Below are positions 36,020 to 43,766 of a stretch of 64,000 bases of DNA, one piece after another. Under the pieces are notes generated by a model. That model was not told where the DNA came from. It saw nothing but the letters and a program-made list of their open reading frames with translations, and searched no databases. Source of the stretch: Oscillospiraceae bacterium (lineage in GTDB: Bacteria; Bacillota; Clostridia; Lachnospirales; Lachnospiraceae); contig JAETOO010000014.1 in NCBI GenBank assembly GCA_021771715.1, positions 124,001 through 188,000 of the forward strand, read 5' to 3'. Position numbers and translations under genes: made by a program. Every line of letters starts with the position of its first letter. The first letter of the stretch is position 1.

Positions 36020-36529
36020 ATGGAAAATCGATTACAGGTAGGCGCGGTGACGACGACGCACGGGCTCGCCGGGGAGGTCAAGGTCTTTCCGACGACCGAC
36101 GACGCAAAGCGCTTTAAAAAGCTGAAGGACGTCCTTCTCGACACAGGGAAGGAGCTGCTGCCGCTCGAGGTGGAGCATGTCAAGTTCTTCAAAAATATGG
36201 TGATTCTGAAGTTCCGGGGCTATGACAGAATCGAGGACGTCATGGGCTTTAAGGGGAAGAATCTGTATGTGACGCGGGAAAACGCGGTCAAGCTGAACAA
36301 GGATGAGTATTTTATCGCTGATCTGATCGGCATGAAGGTCTACACGGAGGAGGATGCGTACCTGGGCGAGCTGACCGAGGTGATCACGACGGCTGCGAAC
36401 GACGTCTACACGGTCCGGATGGAGGATGGGCGGGAGGTCCTGATCCCGGCGATCGGACAGTGCATCCTGGAGGTGGACGTGGAGCAGGCCGTGATGAAGG
36501 TGCATCTGCTGGAGGGACTGCTGGAATGA
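36020..36529 (+). CDS. rimM: 16S rRNA processing protein RimM
   Basis: A 169-residue RimM: N-terminal barrel (LQVGAVTTTHGLAGEVKVFPTTDD) and C-terminal PRC-barrel (YFIADLIGMKVYTEEDAYLGELTEV, then VLIPAIGQCILEVD). It helps 30S head assembly next to S19. The start at 36020 has GGAAGGA just upstream; the frame is open back to 35861 but without family sequence. Its stop overlaps the trmD start in ATGA. Confidence 0.96.
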   Translation: MENRLQVGAVTTTHGLAGEVKVFPTTDDAKRFKKLKDVLLDTGKELLPLEVEHVKFFKNMVILKFRGYDRIEDVMGFKGKNLYVTRENAVKLNKDEYFIADLIGMKVYTEEDAYLGELTEVITTAANDVYTVRMEDGREVLIPAIGQCILEVDVEQAVMKVHLLEGLLE

Positions 36530-37326
36530 ATTACTATGTGATGACGCTGTTTCCGGAGATGATCGAGGACGGGATGCACACGAGCATCATCGGGCGCGCG
36601 ATGGCGAAGGGGCTGCTCTCCCTCGAGACGGTGAATATCCGCGATTTTTCGGTGCGCGGCGACGGGCGGATCGACGATTACCCGTATGGCGGCGGGGCCG
36701 GGATGGTGATGCAGGCGGAGCCGGTGTATCGCGCGTATGAGGCGCTGACCGCGCGGATCGGGTACCGCCCGCGGCTGATCTATCTGACGCCGCAGGGGCG
36801 CGTGTTCAACCAGCAGATGGCGAAGGAGCTGGCGAAAGAGCAGGACCTGATCTTTCTGTGCGGGCATTATGAGGGAATCGACGAGCGGGTGCTCGATGAG
36901 ATCGCGACGGATTACGTGTCGATCGGGGATTACGTGCTGACCGGAGGGGAGCTGCCCTCGATGGTGATGATGGATTCGATTGCCCGTATGGTGCCCGGTG
37001 TGCTGAGCAACCAGGAATCGGGGGAGACGGAGAGCTTCTCCGGAAATCTGCTCGAGTACCCGCAGTACAGCCGCCCGGAGGTCTGGCACGACACAGCGGT
37101 GCCGCCGGTTCTGATGTCCGGCCACCACGGAAATGTGGACCGCTGGAGGCGCGACCAGTCGCTGTACCGGACGCTTCGAAGCCGCCCGGATCTGCTGCCC
37201 GGCGTGGAGCTGGACAAGAAGGACCGCAAATTCCTGCGCGCGCTGCTGGAGCAGGGGCCGGAGTTTGGGGGCTATCCGATCACGGAGCAGGAGCAGGATT
37301 TTCTGAGAAAACTGCTTGCAATCTGA
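36526..37326 (+). CDS. trmD: tRNA (guanosine-37-N1)-methyltransferase TrmD
   Basis: A 266-residue TrmD of the knotted SPOUT class. The start at 36526 overlaps the rimM stop, giving MNYYVMTLFPEMIEDGM. The SAM-binding knot is visible as IFLCGHYEGIDERV and SIGDYVLTGGELPSM, with HPHY-type segments later (SGHHGNVDRWRR). It methylates G37 of tRNAs reading CUN, CCN and CGG, preventing frameshifts. It is co-transcribed with rimM; rplS has its own promoter inside the trmD end. Confidence 0.97.
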   Translation: MNYYVMTLFPEMIEDGMHTSIIGRAMAKGLLSLETVNIRDFSVRGDGRIDDYPYGGGAGMVMQAEPVYRAYEALTARIGYRPRLIYLTPQGRVFNQQMAKELAKEQDLIFLCGHYEGIDERVLDEIATDYVSIGDYVLTGGELPSMVMMDSIARMVPGVLSNQESGETESFSGNLLEYPQYSRPEVWHDTAVPPVLMSGHHGNVDRWRRDQSLYRTLRSRPDLLPGVELDKKDRKFLRALLEQGPEFGGYPITEQEQDFLRKLLAI

Positions 37327-37344
37327 CAAAATCCGTGATAAAAT
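37316..37344 (+). promoter_or_regulatory. Candidate promoter of rplS
   Basis: TTGCAA, 17-base spacer, TAAAAT (five of six). It spans the last codons of trmD and leaves a leader of about 78 bases before rplS. Confidence 0.5.
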
Positions 37345-37428
37345 AAAACGCGTTGTGAGAAAAGAGATGGTCCTCTGTCGCAGCCAACCCGCGATAAGAA
37401 CATCCGAATAATAAGGAGGAACAACACA

Positions 37429-37776
37429 ATGAACGACATTATTAAGAACATCGAGGCAGCTCAGATGAAGGCTGAGGTACCGCAGTTCTCCGTAGGCGAC
37501 ACCGTAAAGGTATACGGCAAGATCAAAGAGGGTAACCGCGAGAGAATCCAGGTATTCGAGGGCATCGTGATCAAGAAGCAGGGCGGCAGCGTGAGAGCAA
37601 CCTTCACGGTCCGCAAGAACTCGAACGGCATCGGCGTTGAGAAGACCTGGCCGCTGCATTCTCCGTCTGTTGAGAAGGTGGAGGTTGTCAGACACGGTAA
37701 GGTAAGACGTGCGAAGCTGAACTACCTGCGTGGACGCGTCGGAAAGAGCGCGAAGGTAAAAGAGCTGGTTAAATAA
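37429..37776 (+). CDS. rplS: Ribosomal protein bL19
   Basis: A 115-residue bL19, found at the 30S-50S interface. Signatures include [31 protein letters not shown] and [42 protein letters not shown] precedes the ATG. It is separated from lepB by a clear terminator, so the signal peptidase gene is likely a new unit. Confidence 0.98.
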   Translation: MNDIIKNIEAAQMKAEVPQFSVGDTVKVYGKIKEGNRERIQVFEGIVIKKQGGSVRATFTVRKNSNGIGVEKTWPLHSPSVEKVEVVRHGKVRRAKLNYLRGRVGKSAKVKELVK

Positions 37777-37785
37777 TGAATCGTT

Positions 37786-37822
37786 CAGGGACAAGTACTT
37801 CGTGTATATTGTCCCTGTTTGC
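37786..37822 (+). terminator. Terminator after rplS
   Basis: Nine-base perfect stem CAGGGACAA / TTGTCCCTG with a 14-base loop and a T-rich tail (TTTGCGTTT). Confidence 0.75.
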
Positions 37823-37929
37823 GTTTCGGGCCGCGATTTGCCGGGAGAGCGGGACGCGCAGCGGAGGCCAAGCGCCCGCGCTGCCGCGGCAGATTGTGCC
37901 ATCATCAGGGCAAGAGAGGAGCGTGTGCG

Positions 37930-38610
37930 ATGAGAGGGCGAAAAAAGGCGCACAGCGCGCAGCGAAGAGGCAGCAGCCGTTATGACGCGCAGCCGTTTCC
38001 GGCGGGGAGCCGCTATGCGCCGGCGGACATGCTGACCCCGGACGGATATCCCAAAGCGCCGGCGCCGGAGGGGAAAAAGTCAGCCATTGTAAAAAATATT
38101 CTGCTGTGGACGTTTGAGATATTGGTCGCAATTCTGTTTGCGTATGTGCTGGTGTACTTTTTCGGACAGTCGCGCACCAACATCGGGCAGTCGATGGATG
38201 TGACGCTCTCGGGAGGGGACACGGTGCTTCTGAATATCCTTTCCTATCAGCTGGGTGCGCCAAAGCGCGGTGACGTGATCTCGTTTAAGCCGAACGGCAG
38301 CAGCACGAGCCATTCGAGCATTAAGCGCGTGATCGGCCTGCCGGGCGAGACGGTGCGGATCGAGAACGGCATCATTGAGATCGACGGCGAGGTCTATTTC
38401 GAGAAGAAGAGCTACCCGGTGATCACGAATCCGGGGATGGCGTCGGAGGGCATCACACTCGGGGATCAGGAGTATTTTGTGCTCGGCGACAACCGGAATA
38501 ACAGCGTCGACAGCCGTTTCGCGGATGTCGGCGTGGTGAAGGCATCCTACATCGAGGGAAAGGTGTGGTTTGTCCTGCAGCCGGCCGGGCACCGCGGATT
38601 TTTAAAGTAA
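37930..38610 (+). CDS. lepB: Signal peptidase I paralogue 1
   Basis: A 226-residue type I signal peptidase with one membrane anchor (about 55-79). Catalytic S88 sits in NIGQSMDVTL and K132 in SSIKRVIGLPGE; box E reads LGDNRNNSVDSR. The proline normally found in the SMxPT box is V here, unlike paralogue 3. It has a basic, Tyr/Pro-rich cytosolic extension of about 50 residues not seen in the other two. It cleaves signal peptides outside the membrane. The start follows AGAGGAG; an ATG at 37819 lies inside the terminator region. Confidence 0.95.
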   Translation: MRGRKKAHSAQRRGSSRYDAQPFPAGSRYAPADMLTPDGYPKAPAPEGKKSAIVKNILLWTFEILVAILFAYVLVYFFGQSRTNIGQSMDVTLSGGDTVLLNILSYQLGAPKRGDVISFKPNGSSTSHSSIKRVIGLPGETVRIENGIIEIDGEVYFEKKSYPVITNPGMASEGITLGDQEYFVLGDNRNNSVDSRFADVGVVKASYIEGKVWFVLQPAGHRGFLK

Positions 38611-38641
38611 CTCGGAGACGAGACATGCAGGGAGGTATGGC

Positions 38642-39478
38642 ATGAACTACCAGTGGTACCCCGGACATATGACGAAGGCAAAGCGGATGATGCAGGAGGA
38701 CATACGGCTGATCGACCTTGTGATCGAGATCATCGACGCGAGAGTCCCGCTCGCGAGCCGGAATCCGGACATCGACGAGCTCGGGAAGGGCAAGGCGCGA
38801 TTGATCGTGCTGAACAAGGCGGATCTTGCGGACGAGAGCCAGAATGACGTGTGGGCCGCCTATTTCCGCGACAAAGGCTACTATACGGCGAAGGTCAACG
38901 CGCGCAGCGGGGCTGGGATGAAGAAAATCGAGGAGGTCATACGCGAGGCCTGCAGGGAAAAGATCGAGCGGGACCGCAGACGCGGAATTCTGAACCGCCC
39001 GGTGCGGGCGATGGTGGTCGGCATCCCGAACGCCGGGAAGTCGACTTTTATCAACACGCTGGCCGGAAAGGCGTGCGCGAAGACTGGCAACCGTCCCGGC
39101 GTCACGAAGGGAAAGCAATGGATCCGCCTGAACAAGAGTGTGGAACTGCTCGACACGCCCGGTATCCTCTGGCCCAAGTTCGAGGATCAGCTCGTCGGCA
39201 AAAAGCTGGCCGTCGTCGGCTCGATCAAGGATGAGCTGCTGCAGCCGGAGGAGCTCGCGCTGTGGCTGATCGAATACGTGCGGGAGGCGTACCAGGGGCT
39301 GCTCGCCGCGCGGTACCAGATCGAGGAGGAGGGCGATGCGCTCGCGCTGCTTGCGCAAATTGCCGAGGCGCGCGGCTGCAAGCTGAAAGGGAATCAGCCG
39401 GATTACCCCAAGGCAGCGTCGCTGGTGGTCGAGGACTTCCGCAGCGGGCGGCTGGGCAGAATTACGCTCGAGAGATAA
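38642..39478 (+). CDS. rbgA: Ribosome biogenesis GTPase RbgA (YlqF)
   Basis: A 278-residue circularly permuted GTPase: G4 NKADLAD comes first, then G1 GIPNAGKSTF, and G3 DTPGILWP. The N-terminal YQWYPGHMTKAKRMM motif is diagnostic of RbgA. It drives late 50S assembly (uL16/L6 region). GGGAGG lies eight bases before the ATG. The neighbourhood lepB-rbgA-rnhB downstream of rplS is typical of Firmicutes. Confidence 0.97.
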   Translation: MNYQWYPGHMTKAKRMMQEDIRLIDLVIEIIDARVPLASRNPDIDELGKGKARLIVLNKADLADESQNDVWAAYFRDKGYYTAKVNARSGAGMKKIEEVIREACREKIERDRRRGILNRPVRAMVVGIPNAGKSTFINTLAGKACAKTGNRPGVTKGKQWIRLNKSVELLDTPGILWPKFEDQLVGKKLAVVGSIKDELLQPEELALWLIEYVREAYQGLLAARYQIEEEGDALALLAQIAEARGCKLKGNQPDYPKAASLVVEDFRSGRLGRITLER

Positions 39479-39485
39479 CTAACAG

Positions 39486-39514
39486 TAGACAAATCTCCGG
39501 GCGGGCGTTACAAT
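39486..39514 (+). promoter_or_regulatory. Promoter of the lepB2-lepB3 pair
   Basis: TAGACA, 17-base spacer, TACAAT, each box five of six. It starts eight bases after the rbgA stop. The predicted transcript start near 39521 makes the ATG at 39557, not 39527, the better start for paralogue 2. Confidence 0.65.
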
Positions 39515-39556
39515 AAAAGAGATTTTATGTCGGATTTGACAGAAAGTGGTGAGAAG

Positions 39557-40147
39557 ATGAGCGAAGAAAAGAGGCCGGCCGTCGGTGAGCCGGAGGAGAG
39601 CGGGGAAAAGCAGATGGATGTGAAAAAGGAAATCCTCAGCTGGGTATTCTATATCGCGTTTGTGGTGGTGGCATCCTGGCTGATTATCACCTTCGTCGGA
39701 CAGCGGACGCGCGTCGACGGCCGCTCGATGATGAATACGTTGAGCGACGGCGACAATCTGATCGTGGATAAGCTGTCTTACCGGTTCGGTGATCCGAAGC
39801 GGTTTGACGTCATCGTATTTTCGCCGTACGGCACGAAGGAGTACTACATCAAGCGGATTATCGGGCTTCCGGGCGAGACGGTGCAGATCGACGCGGATGG
39901 CAATATCTACATCAATGGCGAGCTGCTCGAGGAGGATTACGGGGCGGAGACGATCCGCAGCGCAGGGCGTGCGGCCGAGCCGGTCACACTCGGCGATGAT
40001 GAGTACTTTGTGATGGGCGACAACCGGAACAACAGCAAGGACAGCCGCTCGGAGGAGGTCGGAAATGTGAAGCGCTCGCAGTTTGTGGGACGTGCGTGGC
40101 TGCGGATCTGGCCGCTGAACCAGATCGGCTTCCTGAGACATCAGTAG
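39557..40147 (+). CDS. lepB: Signal peptidase I paralogue 2
   Basis: A 196-residue signal peptidase I: short acidic N-terminus, one membrane anchor (about 28-47), catalytic S57 in DGRSMMNTLSDGD, K99 in YYIKRIIGLPGE, and MGDNRNNSKDSR as box E. The SMxPT proline is replaced by Asn. The start at 39557 has GGTGAG upstream and fits the promoter; ATG 39527 would add ten residues. It is followed 12 bases later by paralogue 3, so the two are co-transcribed and arose by tandem duplication. Confidence 0.93.
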   Translation: MSEEKRPAVGEPEESGEKQMDVKKEILSWVFYIAFVVVASWLIITFVGQRTRVDGRSMMNTLSDGDNLIVDKLSYRFGDPKRFDVIVFSPYGTKEYYIKRIIGLPGETVQIDADGNIYINGELLEEDYGAETIRSAGRAAEPVTLGDDEYFVMGDNRNNSKDSRSEEVGNVKRSQFVGRAWLRIWPLNQIGFLRHQ

Positions 40148-40159
40148 AGTGAGCGGAAA

Positions 40160-40732
40160 GTGGTGGGTAAATTGAGGCGTGGAGTGAGGCGGGAGAAAAA
40201 GAAAAAAAGTGCCATAAAGGGAGCTTTGGGCTGGCTGATTTATCTTACCATTTTGGTGACGGTTGTGTTTCTGCTGATTCGCTTTGTCGGGGAGCGCACG
40301 GTGGTGAGCGGAGACTCGATGGAGCCGACGCTGCGCGACGGCGACAACCTGATCGTCGACAAGCTCTCGTACCGGTTCCGCGACCCGCAGCGCTATGACA
40401 TCGTAGTGTTCCCGTTCCGCTATCAGGAGGATACGTACTATATCAAGCGGATCATCGGGCTGCCCGGGGAGACGGTACAGATCTACGACGGCGACGTGTA
40501 CATCAACGGGAAGCTGCTCAGGGATGATTACGGCAGCGAGGCGATCCGAAATGCCGGGCTCGCGTCCAAGGCGATCACGCTGAGCGAGGATGAGTATTTC
40601 GTGCTGGGCGATAACCGGAATAACAGCGCGGACAGCCGCGAGCCGAGCGTGGGGAATATCCGGAAGCAGGACATCAAGGGAAGAGCGCTGCTTCGGATCT
40701 GGCCGCCGGACGCGGTGAGCTTGCTGGACTGA
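40160..40732 (+). CDS. lepB: Signal peptidase I paralogue 3
   Basis: A 190-residue signal peptidase I with a strongly basic N-terminus, one anchor (about 22-44), S53 in the canonical SGDSMEPTLRDGD, K96 in YYIKRIIGLPGE, and LGDNRNNSADSR. It is the only one of the three with the standard SMxPT box. The start is uncertain: GTG 40160 is used here, with GAGCGGA upstream, but no ATG is available and a later TTG or GTG is possible. A terminator closes the pair. Confidence 0.93.
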   Translation: MVGKLRRGVRREKKKKSAIKGALGWLIYLTILVTVVFLLIRFVGERTVVSGDSMEPTLRDGDNLIVDKLSYRFRDPQRYDIVVFPFRYQEDTYYIKRIIGLPGETVQIYDGDVYINGKLLRDDYGSEAIRNAGLASKAITLSEDEYFVLGDNRNNSADSREPSVGNIRKQDIKGRALLRIWPPDAVSLLD

Positions 40733-40751
40733 GACATAGAACAGAGATTGG

Positions 40752-40779
40752 ATGCGGGTGGGCGACCATCCGCATTTTG
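40752..40779 (+). terminator. Terminator after the signal peptidase genes
   Basis: Ten-base stem ATGCGGGTGG / CCATCCGCAT (one G-T pair), four-base loop GCGA, then TTTTG. Confidence 0.75.
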
Positions 40780-40921
40780 TACATGCGATTTTTATTTTAT
40801 GTATATTTGACGGTGCCGTGTGCTGGCAGAGACTAAGAAAGTGACTACGGGAATCGTTTTGCGATAAGAATGAGCAGATCGGCAAAATCTCGCAGGAAAA
40901 AGAGGAAGGGGTGTATGGAAG

Positions 40922-41677
40922 ATGAAAGGGATTGCAAGGATCAGGGAGGAATTTGCGCAAGCGTCCGAGGAGGAGCTCGGGGAGCTGTTTGCAGCGTACG
41001 CGCAGGATCCGCGTCAGGGGGTGGCTGCGCTGATCGGAAAATATCAGAGAAAGCTCGAACGCCTCGCGGCGGAGCGCGCGCGCCTGGACGGGATGCGCGC
41101 TTATGAGCGGGAATACGCACACCTCGGGCTGGTCTGCGGGATCGATGAGGCGGGCCGCGGGCCGCTGGCGGGGCCGGTGGTGGCCGGCGCGGTGATTCTG
41201 CCGCCGGACTGCGAGATTCTGTATCTGAATGACTCGAAGCAGCTCAGTGAGAAGCGGCGCGAGGAGCTGTTCGACGAGATCCGGGAGAAAGCGGTGGCGT
41301 ACGGAGTCGGGATGGCCAGCCCGGCGCGGATTGACGAGATCAATATTCTGCAGGCAACCTACGAGGCGATGCGTCAGGCCCTCGCCTCGCTCGACCCGCA
41401 GCCGCAGGTGCTCTTAAATGACGCAGTTCGGATCCCCGAGGTCGCGCAGCCGCAGGTGCCGATCGTTAAGGGGGACGCGAAGAGCCTCTCGATCGCGGCG
41501 GCGAGCGTCCTGGCGAAGGTGACGAGGGACCGCCTGATGCGCGAGTATGACAAGGTCATGCCGCAGTACGGCTTCGCCGTGCACAAGGGCTACGGCACCG
41601 CGGCGCATATCGAGGCACTGCGCCAGTACGGCCCGTCGCCGATCCACCGCAGGAGCTTTATCGGGAATTTCATATGA
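40922..41677 (+). CDS. rnhB: Ribonuclease HII
   Basis: A 251-residue RNase HII. The catalytic core begins GIDEAGRGPLAGPVVAGAV (first Asp and Glu), with LNDSKQLSEKRREEL, and the KGDAKSLSIAAASVLAKVTRDRLM segment containing later acidic residues. About 70 N-terminal residues precede the core, as in other Firmicutes enzymes. It removes RNA from DNA-RNA hybrids. The ATG follows a G-rich stretch (GAGGAAGGGG), somewhat distant. It is downstream of the lepB terminator with no strong promoter visible. Confidence 0.95.
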   Translation: MKGIARIREEFAQASEEELGELFAAYAQDPRQGVAALIGKYQRKLERLAAERARLDGMRAYEREYAHLGLVCGIDEAGRGPLAGPVVAGAVILPPDCEILYLNDSKQLSEKRREELFDEIREKAVAYGVGMASPARIDEINILQATYEAMRQALASLDPQPQVLLNDAVRIPEVAQPQVPIVKGDAKSLSIAAASVLAKVTRDRLMREYDKVMPQYGFAVHKGYGTAAHIEALRQYGPSPIHRRSFIGNFI

Positions 41678-41795
41678 GATGCAAATGGTTACGATTAAGA
41701 AAGCCGGCGCGACACTGCAGCATGGCCGGTGGGATTTGATTTCCGTGAAGGCTGTGATTCAGGCAGACACGGCAGAAGACTCGTGCAGAACAGCA

Positions 41796-41965
41796 GATGA
41801 TATGGTTCGGGAGAGCCGGATAGCAGGCATAGAGTAACGGATGATATGGCTGGGGAGAGAGCCGGATGGCAGGCATAGAGTAACAGATGATAGGCTGGAT
41901 GGAGAGCCGGATGGCAGGCACAGAGTAACGGATGGTATAACTGGGGAGAGAGCCGGATCAAAGGT
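41796..41965 (+). repeat. Intergenic ~45-bp tandem repeat between rnhB and yraN
   Basis: Four units begin GATGATATGG or GATGGTATAA at 41796, 41840, 41886 and 41931 (period 44-46), each containing a GAGAGCCGGATGGCAGGCA-like core and an AGAGTAAC end; the last unit runs into the yraN ribosome site. It is non-coding and does not keep a reading frame. Confidence 0.85.
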
Positions 41966-42319
41966 ATGAATAAGAGAAAAACGGGTGCACTGTATGAGCA
42001 GCGGGCCGCCGCGTTTCTGCGGGGGCGGGGCTACCGGATTCTGGAGCAGAACTACCGCTGCCGCGCCGGAGAGATCGACCTGATCGCGCGGGACGGGCGC
42101 TACCTCGTGTTTGTCGAGGTGAAATACCGCCATGACGGGCGGCTGGGCGAGGGCGTGTGCGCAGTCGATTGGCGCAAGCAGCGCCGGATCAGCCGAACCG
42201 CCCTGTGGTATCTCGCCGAGCACCGCCTGGGCGCAGAGACACCGTGCAGATTCGATGTCGTGTCGGTGGACGGAGAGCGGGTCACACTGGTTCAGGACGC
42301 TTTTTCCTTTGTGGGGTGA
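41966..42319 (+). CDS. YraN family protein (UPF0102)
   Basis: A 117-residue protein with a nuclease-like fold: KTGALYEQRAAAFLRGRGYRI, then AGEIDLIARDGRYLVFVEVKYR, where the D and E-V-K spacing resembles Holliday-junction resolvase type PD-(D/E)XK sites. The biological role of the family is unsettled; the link to RNase HII genes is conserved. AAAGGT lies just before the ATG, at the end of the intergenic repeat, so the repeat abuts its translation start region. Confidence 0.9.
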   Translation: MNKRKTGALYEQRAAAFLRGRGYRILEQNYRCRAGEIDLIARDGRYLVFVEVKYRHDGRLGEGVCAVDWRKQRRISRTALWYLAEHRLGAETPCRFDVVSVDGERVTLVQDAFSFVG

Positions 42320-42604
42320 CGGCTGGTTGGAGCAAAGAAGTGTTTCGAAGCGGAATGCAGGTGAGAGCGGTTGGATGCAGAGTTTCTGATGGGATCAGAG
42401 AAGAGATCATGTGGGAACTATTGTACTTTTGTTTGTTGGGCGATAGAATTTTTGGGAGTTTGGGAAGAATTGCATAATCCCGATTTTAACCGTGTGCAAT
42501 TCGAGGCGGTTAAAAATGAGGCGGGGTTAAATCGTTTTGTAATGACATCGACTAAGTGGATTACACGGATGAGGGCCTATTGGCGGAAGAAAGGGGTATG
42601 GAAT

Positions 42605-43474
42605 ATGGAGAAGAACGACAGACTGAGACGGAAGCATCCGGGAGAGGAGACCATGCGGGCGCACGAGCGGGGCGGCGTGCTCTATTTTACGTTTCCGCTG
42701 CTTGACCGGGTGGGGGACCGGTTTGTACACTGTTTCAGCAGCCGGCTCGGAGGGGTCAGCAGTGCATCGCATCTGTCCTCGATGAATTTCAGCGTCAGCT
42801 GCGGTGATACCAGGGAGAACGTGCAGGAAAATTTTCGGAGGATCGCTGCTGCGGCGGGCTTCGACGCAGGGCGCATTGTCTGCTCCGCGCAGACGCACAC
42901 GAAGCACGTGCGGGTCATGACGGAGCAGGATGCCGGGAAGGGGTACGACAGAGAGCAGGATTACCGGGATGTGGACGGGATGGTGACGAACGTGCCGGGA
43001 CTCGTGCTGGCGACGTTCTACGCGGACTGTGTGCCGCTGTACTTCATCGACCCGGTGCACGAGGCGGTCGGCCTGTCACACTCCGGCTGGCGCGGGACGG
43101 TCGCCGATATTGCCGGGGAGACGGTGCGGACGATGCAGGAGGCGTACGGCACGCGGCCCAAGGAGCTGCTCGCGGCAGTCGGCCCGTCGATCTGTCAGGA
43201 CTGCTACGAGGTCAGCGAGGATGTGATTGCGCAGTTCCGGGAACAATATCCAAAGGACGTGTGGCCGGAGCTGTTTGAGGAGAAGGAGAACGGGAAGTAC
43301 CAGCTGAATCTCTGGGCGGCCTGCCGCCGGAACCTGCTCGGCGCCGGTGTCCTGTCAGAACACATCCAGGTGACGGACCTGTGCACGTGCTGCAATCCGG
43401 GGATTCTGTTTTCCCACCGGGCGACGAAGGGAAAGAGAGGGAATCTGGGCGGGTTTCTGGGAGTGCGGGGGTAG
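42605..43474 (+). CDS. pgeF: PgeF/YfiH laccase-domain protein (peptidoglycan editing factor, purine nucleoside phosphorylase type)
   Basis: A 289-residue Cu-oxidase_4 family protein. Signatures: HCFSSRLGGVSS near the start, SAQTHTKHV, FYADCVPLYFIDP (Cys of the metal site), LSHSGWRGTVA (His) and GPSICQDCYEVSEDV. The family binds zinc or copper through C/H residues and is reported to have adenosine deaminase/phosphorylase activity and a wall-editing role. The start at 42605 follows AAGGGG by eight bases. The frame stays open back to 42371 over 234 bases, but that stretch has no family sequence and I see no other gene in 42320-42604. Confidence 0.92.
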   Translation: MEKNDRLRRKHPGEETMRAHERGGVLYFTFPLLDRVGDRFVHCFSSRLGGVSSASHLSSMNFSVSCGDTRENVQENFRRIAAAAGFDAGRIVCSAQTHTKHVRVMTEQDAGKGYDREQDYRDVDGMVTNVPGLVLATFYADCVPLYFIDPVHEAVGLSHSGWRGTVADIAGETVRTMQEAYGTRPKELLAAVGPSICQDCYEVSEDVIAQFREQYPKDVWPELFEEKENGKYQLNLWAACRRNLLGAGVLSEHIQVTDLCTCCNPGILFSHRATKGKRGNLGGFLGVRG

Positions 43475-43507
43475 AATAGCCCGGGACGCCATGCAAGCCG
43501 TAGACCC

Positions 43508-43635
43508 GCTTGCTTCGCAAGCTATCCGCTGCTTCGCAGCTCCTGTCTGCGGCTGAATGGGCGTTCCGCCCATTCAAAACCGAAAATGCAGTCCTTAGCA
43601 AGCAAGCTTGCACGGGCTGCCTTTCCGGTTTTTTG
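43508..43635 (+). terminator. Hairpin cluster ending in a terminator after pgeF
   Basis: Three consecutive perfect hairpins share the loop TTC: GCTTGC/GCAAGC (43508-43522), GCTGC/GCAGC (43528-43540) and GAATGGGCG/CGCCCATTC (43555-43575). Next comes a longer imperfect stem in which AAAACCG (43576-43582) pairs with CGGTTTT (43626-43632), with GCAG/CTGC inside and a run of six T. The last element is the likely terminator; the three before it look like a repetitive extragenic element. Confidence 0.65.
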
Positions 43636-43673
43636 CATGGCTGAACTTTTTATGACATTTTGCGCCAATATTC

Positions 43674-43702
43674 TTGACGGAGATTTTACAAAATGATATG
43701 AT
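43674..43702 (+). promoter_or_regulatory. Promoter of prs
   Basis: TTGACG, 17-base spacer, TATGAT (both five of six), about 65 bases before the prs start. Confidence 0.75.
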
Positions 43703-43766
43703 ACCCGCAGCAGGGATACACAGGATCAGAAAACAACAATAAGAAAAGCGGGAGGATATCATACCC

